From: Poronia punctata
Lineage: Eukaryota; Ascomycota; Sordariomycetes; Xylariales; Xylariaceae
Direction of reading: 5' to 3'
Length of the DNA: 64,000 bases
Assembly (NCBI GenBank): GCA_022579005.1
Contig: MU401570.1
Coordinates: forward strand, 37,537-101,536
Part shown: positions 36,509-47,239 of the stretch, in pieces
How positions within the stretch are numbered: the first letter of the stretch is position 1
Layout of the letters: each line of letters opens with the position of its first letter
The notes under the pieces: generated by a model
What the model saw: the letters and a program-made list of their open reading frames with translations, nothing else
Databases searched by the model: none
Told to the model about the DNA's origin: nothing
Translations under genes and position numbers: made by a program

Positions 36509-37353
36509 ATGCTAGATTGGCGGGACGACTATCTAACCTCGTTGCAAGAGGCCGAGCGCAACAATCCCGTAAACAAGGATCTAGTCGAAGCTTGTACGTT
36601 AAAAAGTTCCCTTTTCCCTCCCTCCCTCCCTCCCTCCCTACTCCACCGCCAGTTACGACCTATTTACCAAACCAACCACACCCCCTCCCCTACCAAATCC
36701 AGAAATTAACAAACAAACAAACAACAACAAAAGGTTCCCAACTTGCCGATCGAGTCGCAGCCCTCGAAGCCGAGAAAGCAGCCAATTTCTTCCAATCCAC
36801 GGATACAAAAGCGACGACAAAGATAAAGACAAAGACCCAGAACCCCGATCATTCCACCGCAGACGCGACACAGCTACGTCTCGACCTCGCCGAAGCTCTT
36901 CGCGGAAAAGGCCAGGCGCAGGCCCGGTTGAAAGCCGCCGAGGCCGAGCTCGCTACGTTGAGGTCCAAGTCCAAGGTAGAGAGTAAGCGCGTCAGCGAAT
37001 TGGTCGCCGAGCGCGGCGCGTTGGTGGCTAGGGTTCGTGATTTGAACGAAGAGCTTGAGAAGAAGAGGAAGTTCCTCAAGGTACGTGATTTGGGCGGGAG
37101 GAGGGAAAAGGGAAGGGGCATTGGGCTTGCTTGGTCGATTATACGGGCGTGCTCGCTAATCCAGTCTTATTCTATATAGGATGTCCAGGATGACAACCTC
37201 ACGCTGAATATGGAGCTCAACGTCACCTCGCAGAAGTTGGCCAAGGTACAAGCCGAGAATACCGAGCTTGTTGACCGTTGGATGAAGAGGATGCGGCAAG
37301 AGGCCGATGCCTTGAACCTCCAGAACGAGTCACCCAACAAACCTAGGAGATAA
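36509..37353 (+). CDS. ATG16: Autophagy-related protein 16
   Basis: Three exons, 36509-36593, 36734-37080 and 37180-37353, give about 201 residues. The first exon, DWRDDYLTSLQEAERNNPVN, is the Atg5-binding helix; the join restores LVEACSQLADRVAALEAEKA. The middle and last exons form a coiled coil (for example RLDLAEALRGKGQAQARLKA, RVRDLNEELEKKRKFLK, NMELNVTSQKLAKVQAEN, DRWMKRMRQEADALN). Length and order fit filamentous-fungal Atg16, which lacks the WD40 domain of animal ATG16L1. It dimerises and joins Atg12-Atg5 to form the E3-like complex that conjugates Atg8 to phosphatidylethanolamine. Both introns use a GTACGT donor. The gene ends 263 bases from the DOT1 stop, tail to tail. Confidence 0.93.
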
Positions 37354-37616
37354 TGAAAACGTATAAAGGCCGAAAAAAGGCAACATTCATCGTTGTTTTG
37401 CTTATCTTGGCAATCATCTAAAACCCATTCTCGTTATTTATACAGTAAGTCTTCGAACACGCTAATATCGCTCACAACCTGGCAAGCTGTAGCTTTCCAG
37501 TAGATTATGCGACACGCATACTGTTACGCTGTGCCCCCGGTTACCCGAGGACCACCGGCTAACACATGCTTTGTGTAGAGGGCACGAGTCTTCTACACCA
37601 TCTTAGTAACCCGACG

Positions 37617-39126
37617 CTATTTTCTAGTCGAGATATAGTATTCCCCTTCGGAGCCAGTCCAGCTGACCCAGTTCTCATGATAGCGGAAATATTCCACGTC
37701 CAGAATACTCGTGGCGACATCGTTAATGGCCGTCTTGTTGTCGTGTACGAAGGATTTCAGGGAAATGATCTTGCAGCCCTTTTTCAAGTCGAGGAACATG
37801 TTGATGAGGGCGTCATTCAATGTCGAGGTGAACGCTTTGTTGTTCACGAGTATGACGTCGGCTTCCTTTAGTTTGTCGAGGATTTTTGCATTTGTCCGGA
37901 AATCCCCGCGCTCGAGATGGACCCTCCCCGGTGCAACACCCCAGAGCATGCACCGAGATCTAAATTCTTTGACTTGGGCGTCGGCGAGATTGCAAGCGTT
38001 CTCCATCATCTCACATCCGTAACTCCGACAACCGACCTCAAGCGCTGCCTGGAGGACAACATTACCCACTCCTGAACCCAGATCGACGAAAACTTGGTCC
38101 GAGGTCATTTTGGTCTGTTCAACCAGTATTTTGGTGACGAATGGATGCAAGAGTTCACCGTAGACATTATCGCTTCCGGCATTGTATTTCGTGAGCAATT
38201 CAACCTTTGGGGCAACAGTCCGGTCATAGACTTGGGTGAGGATCAAGGAGACCAGACTGGATGGCAGGTGATGAATGCGATCAAGGTGCTTGGCGATGGT
38301 CCCGTTTTCTACCAACTCTGAGAGTCTCGTGTTATAATTGTCAAGGGCTGCGCGGAAGGCCTGGACGTCTCGGTACTTTTCGCTAGCGGCTCGCTCCATC
38401 TGTCTCCTGTAACTCGTGTTATGGTCGATAAAGACCTTTGATTCCTCTTCGGAGAGATATGTCTCGGCTACGCTTTCAACAATGGCAAGGATGTCCTTCA
38501 CGGCATCGATCTTGTCCTTTTGCCAGACGAGTTCGTATCTGCGATATATAGTAAGCACATGTGCAGATAATATATACTCATGACCCGCGCTAGACATACC
38601 TCTCGCGCGCGCAACGTGAAGGATATTGTACTTCAATCGGCACCTCGCTGTCTTTTGCGCCCGATATTGGCGGACACTTGGTTGCCCTTGAGGCCATATC
38701 GGCTCCATGAATGATAGGAGGCCTTCTGACGTCGTCGGTAAATGCCAACTTGTGGCGCAACTTGCGGTTGTGATCAACCGGTCTGCCATGGTTATGGCGT
38801 ATGCGCTTCCTGAACGGGTCACCATCTTCTTCTTCGGATTCGGAGTCGTTCCCAAAGGCAGGCGAGTCGCGAGGCGTACTCATGGCCGCCTTGCGCTTTC
38901 GGTCGAGCCGCCGCTCGTCGGATGAGGAGGGGTACGGAGACGTGCTCTTAGGTCGCGACGTGGGCGGGCGAGGCGACAGCGTGTTTGAGGGAGTGAGATT
39001 ACGAGAGGATGCGTATGATTTGTTGGTTATAGGGTTCGGTCGAGGCTTGCTGGGCACGACGACTTTTTCTACTCGCACGACGGGTCGCGCCGTCTTGGGC
39101 TTGGCTTTCCCGCCGAAGAGTCCCAT
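37617..39126 (-). CDS. DOT1: Histone H3 lysine-79 methyltransferase DOT1
   Basis: Two exons, 39126-38600 and 38538-37617, encode about 482 residues; intron of 61 nt with phase 2. I chose the ATG at 39126 because the longer open frame upstream would start with TTG. The N-terminal 150 residues are basic and disordered, as needed for nucleosome binding. The catalytic half carries [12 protein letters not shown] (near 294), the SAM-binding motif [18 protein letters not shown] (near 325), the acidic loop GCEMMENA, and VNNKAF and NWVSWTG near the end, all diagnostic of Dot1. The enzyme methylates H3K79 within nucleosome cores and takes part in silencing control and DNA damage checkpoints. Confidence 0.95.
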
Positions 39127-41150
39127 GGTCGCGGTCTCGTTGGCGGCGGGCGCAAGGCTGAGAGAAGGTTGTGTGGGTTCGAAGAGGTATAGATCGGTAT
39201 ACAATGATATTCGACGATGCCTATATCATTATAGGCTGAAAAGAAAGAAATGCCGAATTTCCGGCGGAGTCGGCTTTGTCTAAATGAACGTGATCGTATG
39301 CGCGCCGTCTACGTACTCGTACTTGCTCATGTGCGATGCGTGTAGGTAGTTGGGAGTTTCAAACGGTGACTAAAAGAGAGGGGCAGAAAAATGAAAAAGG
39401 GCAAGATCCAGGGAGACCAGGCCGACGAGTAGAGAAAACGCAAGCAGATGGGCGAATGACAACGATTAGGTAGGTACTACCTTGTTGCAAAAAAGAAAGT
39501 GATGCTTCCCACAACCCTTCCTTTAGGACTCTTTTAGAAAGAATAGATGCCTACGAGTACCGACAGAGAGGTACTACGTGTAGGTACGTACAGTGGGGAC
39601 CCATTAGAAACGAGCACCACGATGTTTTACACCAAAACTCAACATGTTTAAGAATACATAACATAACAACAACATGGTCTAATATCTATTAAAAATAAAA
39701 GTATATAACGGCTATCAATAGCTTTTATATTATATAGGTACTTAATATATACCTACTTTTCTAATTTAACTATTAAAGAATATACTTACCTACTTTTTTA
39801 GCAAAAACTTAAAACATATATAATTAAATAAATAAAATAAGTATTAAATATTTCTTTTTTTATTTATATTTATTATAGTATGTCTAACATATTAAAACTA
39901 CCTATAGCCTTATATCTTATAAATTGACAGAGTTATTGCAATTATAAATTCAAAAAAAAAGTTTAGTTTTGCTCGTTTCTAGTGAGGAGTGACTGTACGT
40001 ACCTTATCTAGGACGCGGCACGTACTCGTACGCTAGTAGGGCTTATGTACATGAAAGTACTTGGCGTAACGCGCAAGGTAATGAGGTGATCAGGGTGGTC
40101 TACCGAGAGAGTTCGTCGTCCTTGAGGTATCGGATATGTACTCGCTAAAATCCCCGCTAAAATATGTACTGTGTACCTGGTGCCAAGCAAGGCGAATTTG
40201 TAGGCACCTACTGGGAAGCTTGACTCGACGCCTGAAGGGTTCAACTGCATATGGACCCCACCTTCTCTTTCGAGTATAGTTGTATTAGTCAGGCATATGT
40301 GCCTTTTGGTGCACGTACCAAGCCAGCAGTGCCAGCATATTTTCTAGACTACTACCTTACATCGTCGACTACGTGTATTCAGTAGAAAAGCACTATTGTA
40401 AATCCGGCATATTCGTTTTCAAGAAGCTAAAAACACAGGAAGGTCTCCTACAGAGTCCTCGATTTGATGGACTCACTTCTGTACGTACTCGGGAGACTAA
40501 CTGGGGTAGGCAGAGAGCACTGTGGGCTCTTTACCATGCTCCCTGAACTGTTTCCGATACTTTCCATGAACGGCTTTGTCAACTTGCTGCGTTAGCAACG
40601 CATTTACTCGCCTACCTGGGTTATAGCCCAACTCGGGATAAATATGGATAGAATTGCGGCGAATCCTGATTGGATAAGTAGCGAACAGCCGGGTATTGAA
40701 ACTGAAAGGACCACGCAGGCTTGAAATTAGCAAGTGTCAAATCCCCTTTTAGCAACAAAGGGCACTTCCACTGTTTCTTTTACAGCTACACATACGACCA
40801 CCCAGCATGTTATTGGATACCCGATGGCTCATCATTACCTAGGAACAAAGATGGGTTTGTTCCTCATGTCGAGGAAGAGGCAAATGGCCTTGTTTAGAAG
40901 ACGTGGTAATAGTGGAATACAAGGGATTTGGTTTCGACTGTCACCGGATGAGGAACTCAGCCGATGAACCTTTTATGCTCGCTTTGACATTGTTACTATT
41001 AGGGGATATATGGTATCTCCATACAATGGCTCTTTATCACAGGATTCTACTGATATATGCAGTGAAAACACCATCAAATGAATCTTGATTCTTGGAAGTT
41101 TCACATTTTAACGAAAATTCCGATCAGGAATCGGCACAGAAATTACTAAC
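39127..41150. other. Intergenic, DOT1 to GH16 gene
   Basis: Upstream regions of two divergent genes, about 2 kb. The middle is occupied by an AT-rich inverted-repeat element. TACTCGTA-type motifs occur near 39310, 40020 and 40485. No coding region is supported. Confidence 0.5.
39591..39995. mobile_element. Non-autonomous TA-flanked inverted-repeat element (MITE-like)
   Basis: A 405-bp strongly AT-rich block. Its ends are inverted copies: the left begins CAGT and reaches TAGAAACGAGCA, the right (reverse complement) begins CAGT and reaches the same TAGAAACGAGCA, with several mismatches between. Each end is bordered by TA, the target duplication of Tc1/mariner-pogo elements, and the CAGT start is usual for pogo/Fot-type ends. 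No transposase frame is present, so it would be mobilised in trans or be dead. The TA-rich interior is also consistent with RIP mutation of an older element. Confidence 0.75.
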
Positions 41151-44100
41151 ATGTTATTGAAAACTATTTCAAAGGGAGGCTTTTCCCATCTGCTCATCGC
41201 TCTAGGCTTTGCAACCCAGTTGGTGAAGGGTCAATTAGAACCTGACTGCAATCCTCTTCAGAAAGATTGTCCAGCAAAGAAAGCTTGGCCAAAGGAAAAC
41301 TACTATATAGACTTCACAAAAGAAACAGGGCCACCCAAAGACTGGACCATTGCCAACTATGAAGTCATAGACTTCACCCCCAAAGGCGCCGAGTTTACAT
41401 ATGGGAAGAAAGGCGATGCCCCGAACATGTGGACTGACTTCTACATGCTCGGCGGCCGATACGACGTAGAGATGCAAATAGCACCCGGACAAGGAATCAT
41501 CAGCAGTGCGGTACTGTGGTCCGACATTCAAGACGAGATAGACTGGGAATTCTCGGGTAACCAGCACGGCGAACAACCATTCCCACCCCCTGACGGAATG
41601 TGGACTGTCGAGACCAACATCTTTACACAGGGTAAGATGTGGGATGGAGCAGCGACGTATCAAAAGGACGCATACAAGCCTACTACACAGTTCCACACCT
41701 ACTCGGTCGACTGGGATGAGAACCACATGGACTGGCTGGTCGACAATAAGGTAGTACGAAGCTTTAAAGCATCGAGTACGCCGTACGGATTCACCTTCCC
41801 CCAGTCGCCGATGAAGTTGCAACTGGGTGTTTGGGGTGGAGGTGACCCGGCCAATGGCTACTGGACAATCCAATGGGCGGGTGGAGAGATTGATATGGCA
41901 AAAGTTCCTTATACGATGTATGTGAAAAGCGTCAACATCACGAACAAGTATCCGGCCTGCGAGTACAAGTATACAGACAAGGTAAGTGGTCCTGTTCCTG
42001 TGATTCGAAACGGCCCCGCGGTGTAAACTGACATGTATTACCTGATAACCTTATAGACTGGAAAGATTAGCGGTATCGACAGGATTCAAACTGGCTGTGG
42101 ACCTACTCCCTCGTCTATAGCCAAGCCTACGGAGAAAGCAGTCGTTGCGACGCCACCTGCAAAAGGACCTGTGAATGCAGATCTGAAGGCACAAGATGTC
42201 GGCAGCGCAGATGGTGTTGTTGGTTCTTCTTCGTCGTCGTCAGTACCAACTCTGGCGACTGCTACCGGCGGCTACCCCATTAAACCACCATCGACAGGTG
42301 CTACTACGGGTTCTTCGTCAAAACCGACTCTGGAATCCCCCACTGGTGGATATCCAGTGTCTCCAAAGCCTTCGACAGCTAGTGAATCTTCATCGAAGCC
42401 AACTCTGGTATCCCCTACCGGTGGCTACCCTGTTAAACCACTATCGTCTGCCGTTAGTGAACCTTTGTCAAAACCGACTCTGGCTACCGGCACTGGTCGT
42501 TACCCGGTGTCTTCGTTATCGTCAAAGCCGAGTCTGGAATCCCCTACTGGTGGGTATCCCGTCTCGCCGAAGCCTTCGACAGCTAGCGAATCGTCGTCGA
42601 AGCCGACTCTGGCTAGCGACACTGCTCGTTACCCGGTGTCTTCATTGTCATCAAAACCGACTCTGGCTACCGGCACTGGTCGTTACCCGGTGTCTTCGTT
42701 ATCATCAAAGCCGACTCTGGAATCCCCCACAGGCGGATATCCAGTTTCTCCGAAGCCTTCGACGGCTAGCGTATCTTCATCGAAGCAAGTGTCTTCGTTG
42801 TCATCGGGGCCAACACTCGTATCCCCTACCGGTGGTTACCCTGTTAAATCACCGTCGTCTGCCGCCAGTGGATCTTCGTCGAAACCGACTCTGGCTAGCG
42901 GCACTGTTCACTACCCGGTGTCTTCATTGCCATCGGTAGCTAAGGGGTCTTCATCGGCATCAACTCTACCTACTGGCACTGGCGGATATCCGGTTGCTCC
43001 GCCATCTAGCACGGGAGGGATCCTTAGCACCCTAAGCTCTCTGATTCTTGGAACTAGCTCTGCAAGTGCGTCCTTGTCATCGGTTGCGCCATCTGGGACC
43101 ACCGGCAGTCTTGGGCCGAGCGACTCGAAGGCCGTAACCGCGAGCACCATCTCTACAGTATATTCCACCAACATCTACACCGTCACATCCTGCGCCCCGA
43201 CTGTGACGAATTGCCCGGTGGGACAGGTCACCACTGAACTGATATCTCTAACGACTACGCTGTGCCCAGTAACCGAGTCTCGTAGCCCCTCATCGGTTGG
43301 TTCAAGTTCTGTGGCTTCTTTGACTGCACAACCGGCAACTTCCAAGGGTCCGGTCATCTTGCCTAGTTCCCCCTTGACAAGTAGCATTCCACCGTCTCTC
43401 GGATCGACCCAAACATCAACATCCGAAGCTATGCCGACAAGATATACATTCAGCTCTGAGATTACGACGTCCATCCTCTCGACCGTGTATTCGACGAATT
43501 TAGTGACAATCACGTCGTGTGCTCCGACTGTCACGAATTGCCCGGTTGGCCAAACGACAACTGAAGTCATTTCATTGTACACCACCGTCTGCCCCGTGAC
43601 AAACACTATCATAGATGGGAAGACTTTCAGTGGAAAAGCCGATAGCACTGCCCCTCCAGCCGAGGCAACATCGCCGGCAGCTATTCCATCAAGTGGTATC
43701 AATCGGAACACGACAAGCCAATCATCTACTTCTTCCTCGCCTGTTCTCACCACGTCCACTGTATACACTAGCAGTGTGTATACAGTCAGCACCTGTGAGG
43801 CAGGGTCAGCAGATTGCTCATCGAAAATAGGGGCTGTCACTACAGAAGTGATACCGTTATATACAACCGTATGTCCTGTTAAAGAGACAGCCACCAACAC
43901 AGCTTCATCCAAACCTACGAGCAGTGTCGCCTCCGTTTCCGTTCCCGTCACCACCCCTGTATACACCACCTCAACGGTATATTCAACAAACGTGTACACC
44001 GTCACATCTTGCCCTCCCGATGTGACGGATTGCCCGGCAAAACTAGGCGCCGTCACTACCGAGGTGATTGCCGTTTCAACAACCGTCTGTCCCGTATCAG

Positions 44101-45015
44101 ACAAGAGCGTGCCCGTGGATGATAACCATACGACAGCTGTAATCACACTCAGTAAAACCATCAGCAACACAGTCGTGGTTATAACATCGACCGTCACATT
44201 CATAGACACCATTATCACCACCACCTCGAGAGCTAAAACATCCTCCCGTACAGCCGCACTGCCCTCGGGAGGAATCTACAGGAACACTACAACTACTACT
44301 TCCGAACCCTGCACGACAATAACGCTGGGGAATTATTTCACAACAGTCATCACTTATGCATCCATCACGCCATCATCATCGCCCACTACACTAACTTCCA
44401 CTCTTACTCCTACAGCAGATGTACCAAGCTACTCCATAAGCCGGGATATAACCAACACCGGAGCAATGAGTACGAGTACATCATCATCTAGCAGGTCAGT
44501 TCCACCATCACCACCATATCTCCTTTCCTTTTCTTTTTCTCTTTCTCTTTCTCTTTTGTCATTATTATTCTTTATTCCATAATCAGTCATACTAGTCAGA
44601 GTTTCGTTACCTATACTCTTTCTGATACATATGGAAAAGAAACAGAATACCGACAACGCCCGGTCAAAAAACCACAACAATCACATCATCCGTCATCCAC
44701 ACCATATATCAGACCCTATCCGAGATACCACCCGGTAGTAGCAATAATAATTGCGTCTGCCCCCCTCCCGTAACCATGACCGTCACGGCAACTATTGCGG
44801 AAACTACCGTCACAAAGACGAAAACCAAAACCAAGACTGTTGAGCCGCCTTTCCCCTATAGTTCCGGTACTGGAATACCTGGAACGGGAACAGGAATCGG
44901 AACCGGTGTAACTAGACAGCCTTCGGATACAGCCGAAGCCGAGGCGACAGCTGCTGCGGCGCGTAGATGGTTTAGACGACATGGTCATGGTCATGGTCAT
45001 GGGCATGGTCACTAA
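41151..45015 (+). CDS. CRH-type GH16 cell-wall transglycosylase with long Ser/Thr repeat region
   Basis: Exon 1 41151-41981; exon 2 from 42057; C-terminus uncertain. Signal peptide (residues 1 to about 28, ending VKGQ), then a GH16 domain with the catalytic DEIDWEF at 128-134 and flanking Trp/Tyr-rich strands (LGGRYDVEM, WTIQWAGGEIDM). This is the Crh1/Utr2 family, which links chitin to beta-glucan in the wall. Next come eleven YPV-centred Ser/Thr repeats (about 42243-43000) and four copies of a module with STVYST.VYTVTSC and TTEVISLYTTVCPV (about 43140-44110), usual in fungal wall proteins. Two ends are possible. Reading on to 44582 gives a hydrophobic GPI-type tail (about 1118 residues). 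Splicing 44495-44645 (phase 2) leads to 45015 and a Thr/Lys-rich end with a Gly-His run (about 1212 residues). Confidence 0.85.
42243..43000 (+). repeat. In-frame YPV repeat array
   Basis: Eleven diverged units with the pattern K-P-T-L, three or four variable residues, T-G-G-Y-P-V, then Ser/Pro-rich spacers. Spacer length alternates between long and short units. It lies in the GH16 gene and codes for a probably O-glycosylated stalk. Confidence 0.85.
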
Positions 45016-45640
45016 TCAGAGGAGGAGGAGGAGGAGAAGGGGTAGGGAGTGGCTAAGGAATGGATGACATGGGCGTTCTTTTTTACGTGTGATCAGCAAA
45101 ATCTTGGATTGACTACCTAACCTTAGGTACCTAGCCTATTTATTATTTTCTTTTCTATTTTCTTTTTCTTTGTAGAGTTTATAAAATTTCACATATATTC
45201 CCTCCCTCCCATTTACGCATCATCATCTACAAGGTATTTTCACACATGTAAAAAATCTGAAATTGCCTGGATACCTCGATGCTCTCTCGCCGTAGATCAT
45301 ACTTGTCTTATATCTTGATTTTTCACTGAATACAAGCTTGTCCGTTCAGCTTTGGATTCCCGAGGTTTAATTTCGGCCACGGCTAGATAATTTGGCATAA
45401 TTATTTCATCTATAGTAGAATTTTAACTATAGGTAGTAGTATATATTTTGGTTATAACCAAACCCTTTTATTTACCCTCACCCACAACTCCGATGCAGAC
45501 ATACCTATACCTAACCCACCCACCTATGTTAATCCCCATCCATCAAAAGACCCCTCTCCTCCAGAAAATGGAGGTCAACAAACTCCAAACGCCCAGGTTA
45601 ATGAACTCTCATTTTCCAATGCCCAAGTCAGTGAGTCAGT
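45016..45640. other. Intergenic, GH16 gene to MFS gene
   Basis: Short convergent interval with AT-rich and T-rich stretches, probably both 3' untranslated regions. Nothing else seen. Confidence 0.5.
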
Positions 45641-47239
45641 TCACACCTTCATATCCCCAAAATCTATCTGAGACATGCCAGGTGTGACGGTTGGCGAAGT
45701 CTCATTTGATGAACCCTTCTCTTCTTCCACCATCACATCACTTTCGACGTTCTGGCCGCGACGAGCGGCTTTCAACTGGCTCCATTTCGCCGCCCCCACA
45801 AAGGCGCCCCCGGCCACCGTTATCGTTCCCGCCCACACCTGCGCCTTTAGGAATCCCCCATTATCGGCCTCGATCAATGCGCCTGCAGTTGGTGGACCGG
45901 CCAGCGAAGCGAATGCCAATATGGAACATACCATCCCAAATCGGGTCCCTAGTTTGCTCGGGTCTGTCGTCAATGAGGCGAGTCCACCTACAAATACTAT
46001 CACGAGTTTGTTAGACTAGTAGTCAAGTTCTTCGCTAAGAAGAACATATTGGCGCTAAGATATGCCCTATGCTCATTCTGGCTAGGGCTAAGCACGGTAC
46101 TTTTTGGCGCCTAAGTGCTATTTTTGATTTTTACGGGGGCACGTGGATGCGGGGCTGGGCTGGGCTGGGGTCCTGGGGATAATAATAATTATGACAAGAA
46201 CGAAATGATAGGTGTACTTACTTCCTTGAGTGGCGCCTGTAGCGAGGCCGTAAAACACGGACCACACATATAGACCCCCAACGTTGTGAACAGGGATCCA
46301 GACGTACAACATGATCCCGAGCCATAGGGAGGATACGATCAGAGCAGGCAGGGCGCCGAAATATCGATCGGCTGCGAAGCCGAGTAAGGGACGCACCGGG
46401 ATGCCCACCGCGCTTATCACCACGAGGAGGTTCACGGCATTCTCCGGGGCAAGACCGACGATGGAGGTTGCGTACGTGTTTATAAAGAAGAAGCAGAAGT
46501 ATAAGCCCCAGAAAACGAGAAACACGCCGACGGTAAAGAGGACGTAGGCTGGCTCATGGAAGGCTTCCAAATCTATAAGCGCACCCGACCTGCGCGGCGG
46601 TAGGCGCGGCCGCAGAAGAAGGTTGATGATGATGGTGAAGAACAGGGCTAGGTAGCCCTGTGCCTGAACAGCTCGGGCGAAACCAACCATCGGTTGGAGG
46701 TGCTGGACGACCAGGGGAAACAGTATACTGCCCGTACCACTACCGGCAGCCGCCATACCCAGCGCCATTGACTTGTTCTTCTTCCAGTACGAGCCGATAG
46801 TGGCCACGGCCGGCATGTACAGCACGCCCATACCGAGCCCCGTCAACAGACCCTGTGCGAGGAAGATCTGCCAGTACGTCGTGGCCAGACTAGTCAAGAA
46901 GGTGCCGAGCACGAGAAGGATCGAACCGAACAGGACCGTCTGCTGCACATAGCCCGCGTCGGCGGAGCGGCCGGAGACCGTGCCCACGAAAAAGGTGAGG
47001 AAGATCTGTAACGACCCGATCCATGCTACCTGGGATTCGGGTAGGGATAGCGCCGTCGTATAGTGAAGCTGGTAGACGCCGAACGAAGCGGAGTACCCCC
47101 ATGTCACCGCATTGATGAGATGGCCCACGAGAATCTGGAGCCAGGCCCTGGTGCCGCCATCTGGGGCCGGCCCGGGGTCCCCCTTGACGATAGGGAATAA
47201 CTCGAACGATCGGAAACGGTCAGAGAAACCCAATGCCAT
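45641..47239 (-). CDS. MFS transporter, monocarboxylate-transporter-like
   Basis: Two exons, 47239-46222 and 45996-45641, joined across a 225-nt intron (GTAAGT, branch CTAAC, acceptor GATAG), giving about 457 residues. The N-terminus has PDGGTRAWLQILVGHLINAV, the PDGG-AW motif that marks the fungal MCT-like branch of the major facilitator superfamily. About 12 hydrophobic segments can be followed, with GLLTGLGMGVLYMP, GSYWKKNKSMALGMAAAGSG and RPLLGFAADRYFG as typical loop and helix signatures. The second exon gives GIFVGGLASLTTDPSKLGTR, helices 11-12 and a hydrophilic C-terminal tail with Glu and Ser. It moves a small carboxylate or unknown metabolite by proton-coupled transport. It lies 3.8 kb from the repeat-peptide gene, so a role as its exporter is conceivable but unproven. 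Confidence 0.85.

Noticed and set aside
39202..39204. Upstream start for DOT1, adding 26 residues
   Set aside because: The codon is TTG; the ATG at 39126 is the first usual start, and the N-terminus there fits the family.
41235..41873. 212-codon minus-strand open frame
   Set aside because: Lies fully inside the GH16 catalytic exon on the opposite strand and shows no family features.
42196..42939. 247-codon plus-strand frame over the YPV array
   Set aside because: Out-of-frame reading of the repeat DNA; composition is Arg/Leu/Gln-rich and no domain is present.
43175..44224. 349-codon minus-strand open frame
   Set aside because: Antisense shadow of the Thr/Val-rich modules of the GH16 gene; no start context or protein features of its own.
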